A stretch of 64,000 nt of DNA from positions 96,601-160,600 of the forward strand of contig NZ_FPIP01000008.1 in NCBI RefSeq assembly GCF_900119075.1, written 5' to 3'. This DNA comes from Ruminococcus flavefaciens. Lineage in GTDB: Bacteria; Bacillota; Clostridia; Oscillospirales; Ruminococcaceae. The translations under genes and the position numbers were made by a program. The notes beneath the pieces were generated by a model. The model ran no database searches, was not told the DNA's origin, and saw nothing but the letters and a program-made list of their open reading frames with translations. Below, piece by piece: positions 1 through 7,954 of this stretch (within the stretch, counting starts at the first letter, position 1; each line of letters begins with the position of its first letter).

Positions 1-107
1 GGATAATGCACAAAGCAAAACGACAGGTCAGCGATCTGATTTTCAGAGCGAGAAAGTCGTTGAGATCTGAACTGGAAAGGAAGGGCTTTATTTATGAGAG
101 ATACTAA
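1..107 (+). CDS. ECF-type RNA polymerase sigma factor, C-terminal end only
   Basis: The window opens inside a gene read in the frame starting at base 3, stopping at 105-107. Its last 34 residues (ending FIYERY) align by eye with the end of the complete ECF sigma factor at 2648-3202: both have a basic helix like QVSDLIFRARKSLRSELE, matching QIRDLLYRAKSALKKEIE, which is the sigma region 4 recognition helix. The stop overlaps the start of the next gene by 14 bases, the same arrangement as in the second module, so the two genes are probably translationally coupled. Assignment rests on this short match and on synteny with the paralogous pair. Confidence 0.75.
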   Translation, partial: IMHKAKRQVSDLIFRARKSLRSELERKGFIYERY

Positions 108-2418
108 GGATATCGCAGAAGCCGTATTCAGGATACGTGACGAGCATCTTGCAAGGCAGAGAAGAAAGCGCATACGTGCCGAGAAAGCCTGCGCCGCAGT
201 TTCGGCTATTGCTGCCGCAGTTGTCATAACCGCCAAAGCAGCCGACCTTGCTTCTGACAGCAAGCCTTCGCGCCAGCCTGAGATGAGCTCGGTAATTGCT
301 GTGACTACCGAGGCTGCAAGCGAGACGGTTACCGATGTGCGCAGCACCGAAGCAGATGTATCGACTGTTGTCACCAATACAACAGCTCCTGTAAAAACTA
401 CAGCAAAGCCCGTGACTTCCGTGACAAAAGCCGCTTTCTCCATGATATCATCAGCCGCAGGAAACAAAGCAGTGAATACTGTGACAACAGTATCAAATGC
501 TGCAAAAGCTGACACAAATGCTGACACGAACAACACACAACCACCTGTTACTACCGATATCAATGAAGATGATTGCAAGGAGGTAATCAGAATGAAGGTA
601 ATGGAAGTAAAAAAATATCTTGCTGCTCTCTCAGCAGCTGCAATGGCATCAAGCGGAGTAAGTATGCCTGCAAATGCAGAATCCCTGTATACTCCGAAGC
701 CTATAGACTCTCTCGCAGACGCTGTACTTTATATTGAAGAGAATACCGATAAAATGGATTTTGATGGCAGCGGAAAGCTTGACGGATTCGATGCTTATGC
801 TCTTTTCACATATATGAATGAACCTGAGTCACTTCCTGATGGCTATGCTGAAAGATGTGCTGCATATGGAGATTTCAACAAGGACGGAGCTATTGATACT
901 CTTGATACCGATCTGCTCAGAGAGGTATGTGAGATCAGATATACACAGGAAGATTATGTAAATTATTTTGAAAATAGGGAATATCTTATTCCTGCTGATG
1001 CAGAGCTTAAAAAGCATGTCTGCAGGACCATATCTCCGGATGCTCCTGCCGAGGTAAGAGAAAAGCTGCTGAATTCTGTTTATGTTGACGAAAGCTATAC
1101 CTATGGTTCGGATGAGAACAGAAACAGCTTTATTGATTACTTCTTCTTCAATTTAAAGAACGTAGCATATTCATTGGATAAGTATAACGACGCATACTAT
1201 AAGAGATTCCTCGAAAACTATGATGCAGAAAAGTACAGCTTTGACATAAATGAAGACGGAGTTGTTGATCTTAAGGACCTCTATGATATATACATCTTTG
1301 ATGTAGCTTCTGCCGATGAGGAAGGCTTTTTCAGCAATAATTACTATTTCGGTCAGTTTAACTTAGTGGAGGAAGTGATGGGCAATACTGTTTGTATTCA
1401 CGCTGATTACGAGCATCCGCTCCGTTCACGCCTCTCTATGCCGGAAGAGTCCAAGCAGCAGATCTGGGATAAGTGCAAGCCTTTATACGATTATGTTTAT
1501 TCGTTTGTAGATTACAACAAGGACGATATGCCCTTATGTAATCTGAATTCGTTTGACATTATTGCAAGATATATCATCAGCAATACGGATATCGACATTA
1601 TAAATAAAAGAAGTCTGTATTATGTTCAGTATCGTGGAGAAATTATGCTCTGTGACCACTCTGTAAGCGAGGCATTTGTAAGTGATCTGGACTCCATTTT
1701 GCGCAAAAACTTTAATAAGGCAGATGGCAATTATAACGAAAATCCTATGGGAAACGAGTCTTATAAGCGCTATCTGGCTATTGCAGATCACGATTATATG
1801 CATGATAACGATATTTTCAGAGCAATGATAGCTGAGACAAAGGATGTGCTGAAAAGCGGTCTCAAAAATGATATGTTTGATATAAACAAGGACGGCAACA
1901 TAAACACTCTGGATTCGTATGTATTTAGTCTGTATGTTAACGACATCAGCGCAGGCAGAACAGCTGAAGAAAGCATCCTTCCTGCTGATATGTGGAATTT
2001 CATCGACCAGAATGTAGAGCTTGACAATGATGATATCCCGGGAACATTCGGCGATTTCATGATTTATGAGTCAGTTGTAGGTATGCCATACGAGCTGCCT
2101 CAGTACAAGCTTGATATCTACTACCTCCAGCTTCTTGAGAAAAAGGGACTGGTAGACCTCAGCGATATCAGACCATATATCGAGCAGCTCTGCAAGGACA
2201 AGGAAGCAGGCGACGTTGATTTCGACGGCAAGTTAACAGCTATCGACGCAAGCTATGTGCTCAGCTACTATGCGGAAACATCTGTCAACGCAGAGATAAG
2301 CAATGTTACGGTAGCTCACATGGAGTATATGGCAGACCTCAACACAGACGGAAGAGTAAACAGCGTAGACGCTTCCGAGATACTTTCGACCTATGCTGAA
2401 AATGCAGTAAGCAAATAA
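94..2418 (+). CDS. Membrane/secreted protein with anti-sigma-like N-terminus, internal signal peptide and EF-hand/dockerin-like repeats
   Basis: 774 residues. Residues 1-31 are basic and cytoplasmic-looking, 32-50 are a weak membrane segment, and 55-160 are a threonine/alanine-rich linker. At residue 167 there is a second start-like region (MKVMEVKKYLAALSAAAMA, then a VSMPANA signal-peptidase site). The rest carries six dockerin-type calcium loops, for example FDGSGKLDGFD, FNKDGAIDTLD, INEDGVVDLKD, INKDGNINTLD, VDFDGKLTAID and LNTDGRVNSVD. The gene overlaps the preceding sigma factor end. A short cytoplasmic part plus membrane span next to an ECF factor resembles anti-sigma partners such as RsgI (analogy only). 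The middle of the protein matches no family I recognise. Start chosen for the AAGGAAGGG ribosome-binding site. A shorter product from ATG 592 is likely. Confidence 0.7.
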   Translation: MRDTKDIAEAVFRIRDEHLARQRRKRIRAEKACAAVSAIAAAVVITAKAADLASDSKPSRQPEMSSVIAVTTEAASETVTDVRSTEADVSTVVTNTTAPVKTTAKPVTSVTKAAFSMISSAAGNKAVNTVTTVSNAAKADTNADTNNTQPPVTTDINEDDCKEVIRMKVMEVKKYLAALSAAAMASSGVSMPANAESLYTPKPIDSLADAVLYIEENTDKMDFDGSGKLDGFDAYALFTYMNEPESLPDGYAERCAAYGDFNKDGAIDTLDTDLLREVCEIRYTQEDYVNYFENREYLIPADAELKKHVCRTISPDAPAEVREKLLNSVYVDESYTYGSDENRNSFIDYFFFNLKNVAYSLDKYNDAYYKRFLENYDAEKYSFDINEDGVVDLKDLYDIYIFDVASADEEGFFSNNYYFGQFNLVEEVMGNTVCIHADYEHPLRSRLSMPEESKQQIWDKCKPLYDYVYSFVDYNKDDMPLCNLNSFDIIARYIISNTDIDIINKRSLYYVQYRGEIMLCDHSVSEAFVSDLDSILRKNFNKADGNYNENPMGNESYKRYLAIADHDYMHDNDIFRAMIAETKDVLKSGLKNDMFDINKDGNINTLDSYVFSLYVNDISAGRTAEESILPADMWNFIDQNVELDNDDIPGTFGDFMIYESVVGMPYELPQYKLDIYYLQLLEKKGLVDLSDIRPYIEQLCKDKEAGDVDFDGKLTAIDASYVLSYYAETSVNAEISNVTVAHMEYMADLNTDGRVNSVDASEILSTYAENAVSK
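577..594 (+). promoter_or_regulatory. Internal in-frame ribosome-binding site and start codon
   Basis: AAGGAGGT at 577-584 is followed after 7 bases by ATG at 592-594, in frame with the gene starting at 94. It is immediately followed by a classical signal peptide. It is the strongest ribosome-binding site in this gene and probably gives a separate secreted product covering 592-2418. Confidence 0.7.
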
Positions 2419-2431
2419 GGTGATATAACAT

Positions 2432-2467
2432 AAAAGCCATGCAGGAATGTCTCCTGCATGGCTTTTT
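2432..2467 (+). terminator. Rho-independent terminator
   Basis: A 15-bp perfect stem (AAAAGCCATGCAGGA and its complement) around a 5-base loop, ending in a T run. It closes the first sigma/dockerin-like module. Confidence 0.85.
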
Positions 2468-2579
2468 CCTTTATATGATTTCAGCTTCGGAGAAAGGATT
2501 TGCAATAAGCCACGAAAAGTGGTAGTATTATAAAAGAATGCAGCGAAAAATGCGAAATAAAAATTTTTTTGAAAAATAC

Positions 2580-2610
2580 TGCGACATCTGCCGCTTTTCT
2601 TTCGTATAAG
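2580..2610 (+). promoter_or_regulatory. Possible ECF-type promoter of the sigma-factor operon
   Basis: TGCGACAT, 15 bases, then CGTATAAG. The spacer length equals that of the three well-conserved ECF-type sites near 11.8, 23.1 and 29.0 kb (TGTAACAC, 15 bases, CGATT). The sequence match is only partial, so autoregulation is an inference. Confidence 0.4.
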
Positions 2611-2647
2611 TAACAAATGGAAATATTTCCTGCCGAAAGGAGGACAT

Positions 2648-3202
2648 ATGGAAAACGGTATTAGTAGCTACAGCCGTTTCCTATCAGGAGATAAAGACGC
2701 AATAGACGAAGTTATTCGCGATTATAAGGACGGTCTTGTTTATTTCCTTTACAGCATTATAGGTGATATGGGGCTGGCAGAAGAAGCTGCCATAGATACA
2801 TTCGTAAAGCTATATGTTGAGAAGCCTGCCTTCAGGGGTACAGGCAGCTTCAAAACATGGCTTTACACCATTGGAAGAAACAAGGCAATAGATATAAAGC
2901 GGAAATTCTCGAAATTCAATTCAGTGTCCCTTGATAATGCGTTTGACATCTCTGACGAGGAAAATATTGAACAGAAGGTCATAGATGATGAGCGGCGTTC
3001 TGACCTGCGCAGGCTCATCTCAAATCTCAAACCTGAATACAGTCAGATACTGTACCTCATATTCTTTGAGGAATTCCAGAATGACGAAGCGGCTGAGATA
3101 ATGAAAAAGAACAGCAAGCAGATCAGAGACCTGCTTTACAGAGCAAAATCCGCTCTGAAAAAAGAAATCGAAAAGGAAGGAGCAGTGTTCTATGGACTAT
3201 AA
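2648..3202 (+). CDS. ECF-type RNA polymerase sigma factor
   Basis: 184 residues, a normal ECF length, with no sensory extension. Region 2 spans roughly residues 10-85: a helix around DMGLAEEAAIDTFVKLY for core binding, then FKTWLYTIGRNKAIDIKRK for -10 recognition. Region 4 is about 120-175 (LKPEYSQILYLIFFEEF, then a helix-turn-helix ending QIRDLLYRAKSALKKEIE). It should direct RNA polymerase to a specialised promoter set. The stop overlaps the next gene's start by 11 bases, which suggests coupled synthesis with its membrane partner. The start has an AAAGGAGGA ribosome-binding site. It is a paralogue of the truncated factor at the window start. Confidence 0.93.
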   Translation: MENGISSYSRFLSGDKDAIDEVIRDYKDGLVYFLYSIIGDMGLAEEAAIDTFVKLYVEKPAFRGTGSFKTWLYTIGRNKAIDIKRKFSKFNSVSLDNAFDISDEENIEQKVIDDERRSDLRRLISNLKPEYSQILYLIFFEEFQNDEAAEIMKKNSKQIRDLLYRAKSALKKEIEKEGAVFYGL

Positions 3203-5756
3203 GACCATGGCGGAGATAGTTAAATCCCGCGGCGACCGTATATTAGAAGAGCGCCGTATACGCAGGGTACGTATCATAAGGATCACCTCAGGCGTTACAG
3301 CTATGTGTGCCGCTGCGATCATCGGCTTGGGGATATGGCATAGCAATACTGCAAAGGATCCTTCGTCCCTCGATTTCAATGAGAATACTACAGTTGAAAC
3401 AACAGCCGCTGTTTCTGATGTTACAACTGTAACTTCTGACAATAACAATACAGTGACAACAGAGACTGTGACTGCAAAGACAACTGCCGCAGCTCCTGTA
3501 AATACAACTCAGACTTCTGCGGCGGTCACAGCGGCTGCCGTAACTCAGCGTACCGCTGTAAGCACTGCCGTGCATACAGCGCCGCGGAGCACTTCACAGA
3601 CAGCCCGTGTATCACAGAGCACTTCCGTTACAGCTGCTGATGTTACTGTTACGACCGAAAAGGTGACTATTACTGATACGCATAGGAGGGTATACTATAT
3701 GAATAAAATGTCAGCAGGATTCGCTGCTATGCTTGTAGCTTCATCGGCAATATCACAGCCCGTGAACGCTGTCAACGATACAGGCATGAGAAGCGTCCCC
3801 TTTGAAGTAATGAGCACAAAATATGACATAAACGAATTCGGATTCGGTGAATGGCATAAAAACGAAACAAAAATTGATGTAAATAAGGATGGTAAATTCA
3901 ATGTTCATGATATTTATTGCCTTTATCGCTTATCAAACGGCGATGGAGCTTCTTTAACAGACGATACGGCATATGATTACAATAACGACGGCTGCTTTGA
4001 CGAGAGCGATGTAAACGACCTCATCTATTACTACACCTGCTATAACAAGATCGGGAGAAATATCCTCGATCCCGAATACTATGCCGCTGACGATAAGGCT
4101 GACAAGCAGACGCGTGAGGACTTTGTAAAGTACTTTATCGAAAGTACAGAGGTATTTCACGGTATGTATGATATAGCTGCCGAAGCTATCGAGTCAAACA
4201 GGTCTTATCTTGATGTTGACGGCAATGGCAGATTCGATATGGGCGACGTAATGGATATCTACTTCTTCCAGAAGCTGTTTGACGAGCCAGCCGTTACCTA
4301 CGAAAATATGGACCGCGAGGCGCTTTCCTATGAGGATAAGCTAAAGGTCTACAATGAGCTTTCAACTGTAAAATTCCCCTCTGAGTCAGAGGCAAAATGC
4401 CTTGAGCTTTTCAGCAAATTGGAAGATGACAGACTTGCTGAAGCTGTATTCTCGGATTATCTCATAAGATATTACATTGATAAAGAATCATATCAGCCCG
4501 AATACTCAGATCATAACTACTTCGATACATTATGGGAGTCAAGATACGACGAAAGAAGAGACTATTCACCGAGATTCAAGGAAATCCTCAGGGATTTCGA
4601 GTATACAGTTGAGGATACGGAAAGAGAAATGGGACTTCCGAATTCAGATGTAAGAGCTGATGTTGATCTTTCCGATATCGAAGCTGAATACAAATTATAT
4701 AAGGAAAAGGCAGAAAAAGGTCTGCTTCCCGAGCCCGATGTGAATCTCGACGGAGCAATAACCTTTGTTGACCATTATGCGGTTGAAGATATATACAACA
4801 ACTACAGATATGCAAAGAACGAAAGATATTCAGATGATATTATAGATAATTTCCTCAGCAGATTTGACCTCAACGAAAACGGCATAAGCGGCGACGCTGC
4901 CGATTGCAGTATCGCACAGATATATATCTGTGAAAAGCTTGGCATAAAGACTAAGAAGGAAAAAGAATATGAGGAATTCAGAGATGCATGGATAAACGGA
5001 GAAGTCTCCAATTATCCGTGGGATGGAACGAACTGCCTTGACGGCACAAGATATCAGCTGACCGATCCCGACGACCTGTTCAGTCTCTGCGAGAATTACG
5101 TATATGCATTTACCTATGCTTCACAGAAAACAAGACAGTATATATTTGATAACTACTACGTGAATGTTGAAGCAGGTATCATGCCGCCGCCTGATGTCGA
5201 CATGAACGGCGTTGTTGACGAGCACGATTATATCTGCGCAGAGAATACGCTTTACTCACAGACTCATACCTCCGAGAATGTCAATACAGTTCCGGAAAAG
5301 ATAATGGACAATTATATCAAGAACTTCGACCTTGATGGCAGCGGAGTCAGCGGCGATGCAATGGATACAGCTATCCTGCTGGATTACGTTTCAAGGACCT
5401 GCGGCATAGCGGAAAGTGACCTTGAAACTATGGCATGGAACAACCGCGGTCAGTACACAAATACACAGCTCGCTGAGCAGACAGCTGAAACTACAACTAC
5501 AGCAATGCCGAGAAAGTCTGCTCCAAAGATCGGCGACGCTAACTGCGATACAGACCTTGACCTTTCCGACGCAGTAATTATTATGCAGGCTCTTGCAAAT
5601 CCTGACAAGTACGAGGTATGTGGTACATCGGAATACCACATCACCGAGCAGGGCAGGATAAACGCCGATGTTGACAAGTCAACTGAGGGTATGACTGTTA
5701 ACGACGCCCTGTGCATACAGCAGTATCTTCTCGGAAATAAAAAGACATTGGAATAA
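3192..5756 (+). CDS. Membrane/secreted dockerin protein with anti-sigma-like N-terminus and internal signal peptide
   Basis: 854 residues, with the same plan as the gene at 94. Residues 1-28 are a basic cytoplasmic stretch resembling that of the paralogue, 29-49 a membrane span, 55-165 a Thr/Ala-rich linker, and at 170 a second start with signal peptide (MNKMSAGFAAMLVASSAISQ, cut after PVNA). Seven scattered calcium loops follow (for example VNKDGKFNVHD, YNNDGCFDESD, VDGNGRFDMGD, LDGSGVSGDA). The C-terminus is a good type I dockerin (about 780-850: GDANCDTDLDLSDAVIIMQ, then a second loop and YLLGN). The dockerin should bind a scaffoldin cohesin. If the membrane part regulates the ECF factor, the surface part could be a sensor; that is inference. 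Confidence 0.75.
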   Translation: MDYKTMAEIVKSRGDRILEERRIRRVRIIRITSGVTAMCAAAIIGLGIWHSNTAKDPSSLDFNENTTVETTAAVSDVTTVTSDNNNTVTTETVTAKTTAAAPVNTTQTSAAVTAAAVTQRTAVSTAVHTAPRSTSQTARVSQSTSVTAADVTVTTEKVTITDTHRRVYYMNKMSAGFAAMLVASSAISQPVNAVNDTGMRSVPFEVMSTKYDINEFGFGEWHKNETKIDVNKDGKFNVHDIYCLYRLSNGDGASLTDDTAYDYNNDGCFDESDVNDLIYYYTCYNKIGRNILDPEYYAADDKADKQTREDFVKYFIESTEVFHGMYDIAAEAIESNRSYLDVDGNGRFDMGDVMDIYFFQKLFDEPAVTYENMDREALSYEDKLKVYNELSTVKFPSESEAKCLELFSKLEDDRLAEAVFSDYLIRYYIDKESYQPEYSDHNYFDTLWESRYDERRDYSPRFKEILRDFEYTVEDTEREMGLPNSDVRADVDLSDIEAEYKLYKEKAEKGLLPEPDVNLDGAITFVDHYAVEDIYNNYRYAKNERYSDDIIDNFLSRFDLNENGISGDAADCSIAQIYICEKLGIKTKKEKEYEEFRDAWINGEVSNYPWDGTNCLDGTRYQLTDPDDLFSLCENYVYAFTYASQKTRQYIFDNYYVNVEAGIMPPPDVDMNGVVDEHDYICAENTLYSQTHTSENVNTVPEKIMDNYIKNFDLDGSGVSGDAMDTAILLDYVSRTCGIAESDLETMAWNNRGQYTNTQLAEQTAETTTTAMPRKSAPKIGDANCDTDLDLSDAVIIMQALANPDKYEVCGTSEYHITEQGRINADVDKSTEGMTVNDALCIQQYLLGNKKTLE
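3684..3701 (+). promoter_or_regulatory. Internal in-frame ribosome-binding site and start codon
   Basis: AGGAGGG at 3684-3690 and ATG at 3699-3701, spacing 8, in frame with the gene at 3192, followed by a complete signal peptide. Same design and same relative position as the internal site at 577-594. Confidence 0.7.
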
Positions 5757-5779
5757 GCAGGTTTGATATGACATAACCG

Positions 5780-5808
5780 AGCCCCGAGGCGCTGCCTCGG
5801 GGCTTTTT
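5780..5808 (+). terminator. Rho-independent terminator
   Basis: AGCCCCGAGGC, a 3-base loop, GCCTCGGGGCT and a T run. It ends the second sigma/dockerin operon. The rest of 5757-6059 holds an A/T-rich leader with no clear gene. Confidence 0.85.
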
Positions 5809-6059
5809 GCGTATTTCCGACATTATGAAATACCATTGTATTAATGCCTAAAATGAACTGCTGCAATTTGTAAGAAGTGCCAGTTTTTTATAAGTATTTG
5901 TGAACTTTAAATATATTTTATTGATGTTTATTCGCAAAAGTGATAAAATTATTTGTGGAAGTTAGGCGAAGCAGCTCCTTTACCAACATTATAATCAGAA
6001 CTATTGAAATCTGTCTTCGCAAAAATATATTCATAATAATAAGAAAGAGGGCATTTATC

Positions 6060-7457
6060 ATGGATTATGAACAGTTAGTAGAAGGTCATAAGAGCAGAAC
6101 GTGCATTATTTCTGTTGAGCAGTATGAGGACGGCACCTACGGCAATATACGTGTCGTTGCTGCAAATAAGCTTCTGCGTGATGATGCCGACATGATATTT
6201 CATCACCCCTTTGTTCCTGATTCACCGTATTATTACTGCCTGCCGCAGGATAAGAATTTTGAGGACTTTATGTATCGCTGTGCCTGCCTTGGAAAGCCGC
6301 TGCACACATACGTTCATGTTGAGCATATGGGCTTGTGGGTAAATATGTTCCTTCTGCCTGTTGAATCTGACAGGGAAAACGTTGGATACTGCCTTTATTC
6401 CTGCGATATCTCGCCCTATGCAGACTCAGAGCAGCAGGCAAGCCTTGCTGCGGATACTGCTACAAAGGCTCTTGAAGTAAGTATCAAGCTGGGAAACGCA
6501 AATAAAGAAAACATTCAGCAGATATTTGATGAGCTCATAGAAGATATGCGTGAAATGTGCGGAGCAGATATCTGCGGTATACTTGTTTCTGATTTTAACG
6601 GAAAGCGATATGCATCTTTCTGTAAGGCAATGTCTCCCGAAAACTCTATACATCATGCAGATATCTGTAATGATACGACTTTTCTGGATATTGCCGACAC
6701 ATTTGATTCAGCCATAGGAGGCAGCTCATGCCTTATCGTAAAAGATGAAAATGATATGAAATGGCTGCAATCAGTAAATCCTGAATGGCATTCAATGCTG
6801 GTTGAGTTTAATGTGAAAAGCGTCATTCTTTTTCCGCTCAAGCATAACGATGAGACTGTCGGCTATCTGTGGGCTCTGAACTTCAATACAGAGGATACTG
6901 TCAGAATAAAGGAGACTCTTGAACTGACCACATACTTTATTGCTTCGGAAATTGCAAACTACAAGCTTATGAAGCAGCTTGAATACCTCGGCTCTATCGA
7001 TATCCTTACTGCCTGCAAGAACCGAAATGCCATGAATAATGCCGTAGAAGATATCGTAAATGGAAAAAACAAGCTTTCAGAGCCATATGCGGTGGGCTTT
7101 TTCGACCTTAACGGTCTGAAGCGCGTAAATGACGAAAAGGGACACGGTGCAGGAGACGGACTTCTCCGTACAGCCTCTGCGATACTGAACAGCGTTTTCT
7201 ATGACTGTGATATTTACCGTGCAGGCGGCGATGAATTCATGCTTATCGCTAAGGGCATGGACGAGAATGCTCTCAAAGAAAGATTGGCTCAGCTTTACGA
7301 GAAATCCGCTATCGATGCCGATGTTAATTTCGCGGCTGGCTATTGTATCGTGCAGAACGGCGAAGACATTCGCACAGCAATGCGCATTGCAGATGAAAAT
7401 ATGTACATAAACAAAAACGAGTACTATGAGAAGCACCCCGAACTGAAATACAGATGA
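6060..7457 (+). CDS. GAF-GGDEF diguanylate cyclase
   Basis: 465 residues from ATG 6060, chosen over a GTG at 5940 because GAGGG precedes it and because the protein at 61554-63800 begins at the matching residue. Residues 1-130 are a PAS-like N-terminal domain shared with that protein (RTCIISVEQYEDGTYGNIRV). About 150-305 is a GAF sensor domain, and 310-460 a GGDEF domain with an intact AGGDEF active-site loop and metal-binding FDLNGLKRVND. It should make c-di-GMP from two GTP in the cytoplasm; no membrane segment is seen. I do not see a clear RxxD inhibitory site. It is monocistronic, between two terminators. Confidence 0.9.
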   Translation: MDYEQLVEGHKSRTCIISVEQYEDGTYGNIRVVAANKLLRDDADMIFHHPFVPDSPYYYCLPQDKNFEDFMYRCACLGKPLHTYVHVEHMGLWVNMFLLPVESDRENVGYCLYSCDISPYADSEQQASLAADTATKALEVSIKLGNANKENIQQIFDELIEDMREMCGADICGILVSDFNGKRYASFCKAMSPENSIHHADICNDTTFLDIADTFDSAIGGSSCLIVKDENDMKWLQSVNPEWHSMLVEFNVKSVILFPLKHNDETVGYLWALNFNTEDTVRIKETLELTTYFIASEIANYKLMKQLEYLGSIDILTACKNRNAMNNAVEDIVNGKNKLSEPYAVGFFDLNGLKRVNDEKGHGAGDGLLRTASAILNSVFYDCDIYRAGGDEFMLIAKGMDENALKERLAQLYEKSAIDADVNFAAGYCIVQNGEDIRTAMRIADENMYINKNEYYEKHPELKYR

Positions 7458-7476
7458 TCATTTAAACTTTACAAGG

Positions 7477-7513
7477 AAAACAGCTCCCGAAAGCATTTTT
7501 CGGGAGCTGTTTT
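7477..7513 (+). terminator. Rho-independent terminator
   Basis: AAAACAGCTCCCGAAA, a 5-base loop and the exact complement, ending in TTTT. It follows the diguanylate cyclase. Confidence 0.85.
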
Positions 7514-7954
7514 GATATTAACAATGGACATGGACAATATCACCAAAAGATGTTCCTTACAGTATTTGATGAACTGTGTGAACGAAATATTGCGGAAATA
7601 GTTTGTTGAGGTAAAAATAATGTTAAAATTGTCGTTAAAATATCATTATATTACAAAACTCCTGACCAATTATTGCGGACTAAACCCCAAAAATTGCGGT
7701 GTTGTTAATAGCTTATTTACTTTTGCCTCTTAATATTGTATATTTACTTTAAAGATATTAGACAATTATGCCATACATTAGGCATAATAACAGTTTTGGG
7801 TGGATTATTTATCACAATGTTTCTTCTGGCTGGGACATTCAGAGGTCAGCTGTACCCTCTCTTATACGGCTGTTTCTGCATTAAACCAGAAAAATTGTCC
7901 TGTTTATTTTACGGAACGTTATTCAGGACTACAATAATAAAAGGAGTGATTGAA
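7514..7954 (+). other. Long A/T-rich upstream region of the esterase gene
   Basis: About 440 bases without a convincing gene. It contains an 8-bp inverted repeat, ATTATGCC (7765-7772) and GGCATAAT (7781-7788). An open frame runs through to the esterase, but its translation looks non-coding. No standard promoter stands out. It may hold a promoter with a long leader or a regulator site. Confidence 0.4.

Noticed and set aside
5940..6059. GTG start that would extend the diguanylate cyclase by 40 residues
   Set aside because: No ribosome-binding site, translation looks non-coding, and the homologue at 61554-63800 starts at the residue equivalent to 6060.
7736..7954. Open frame upstream of the double esterase
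   Set aside because: It would put a 73-residue extension with poor codon pattern before a clear ribosome-binding site and signal peptide at 7955.
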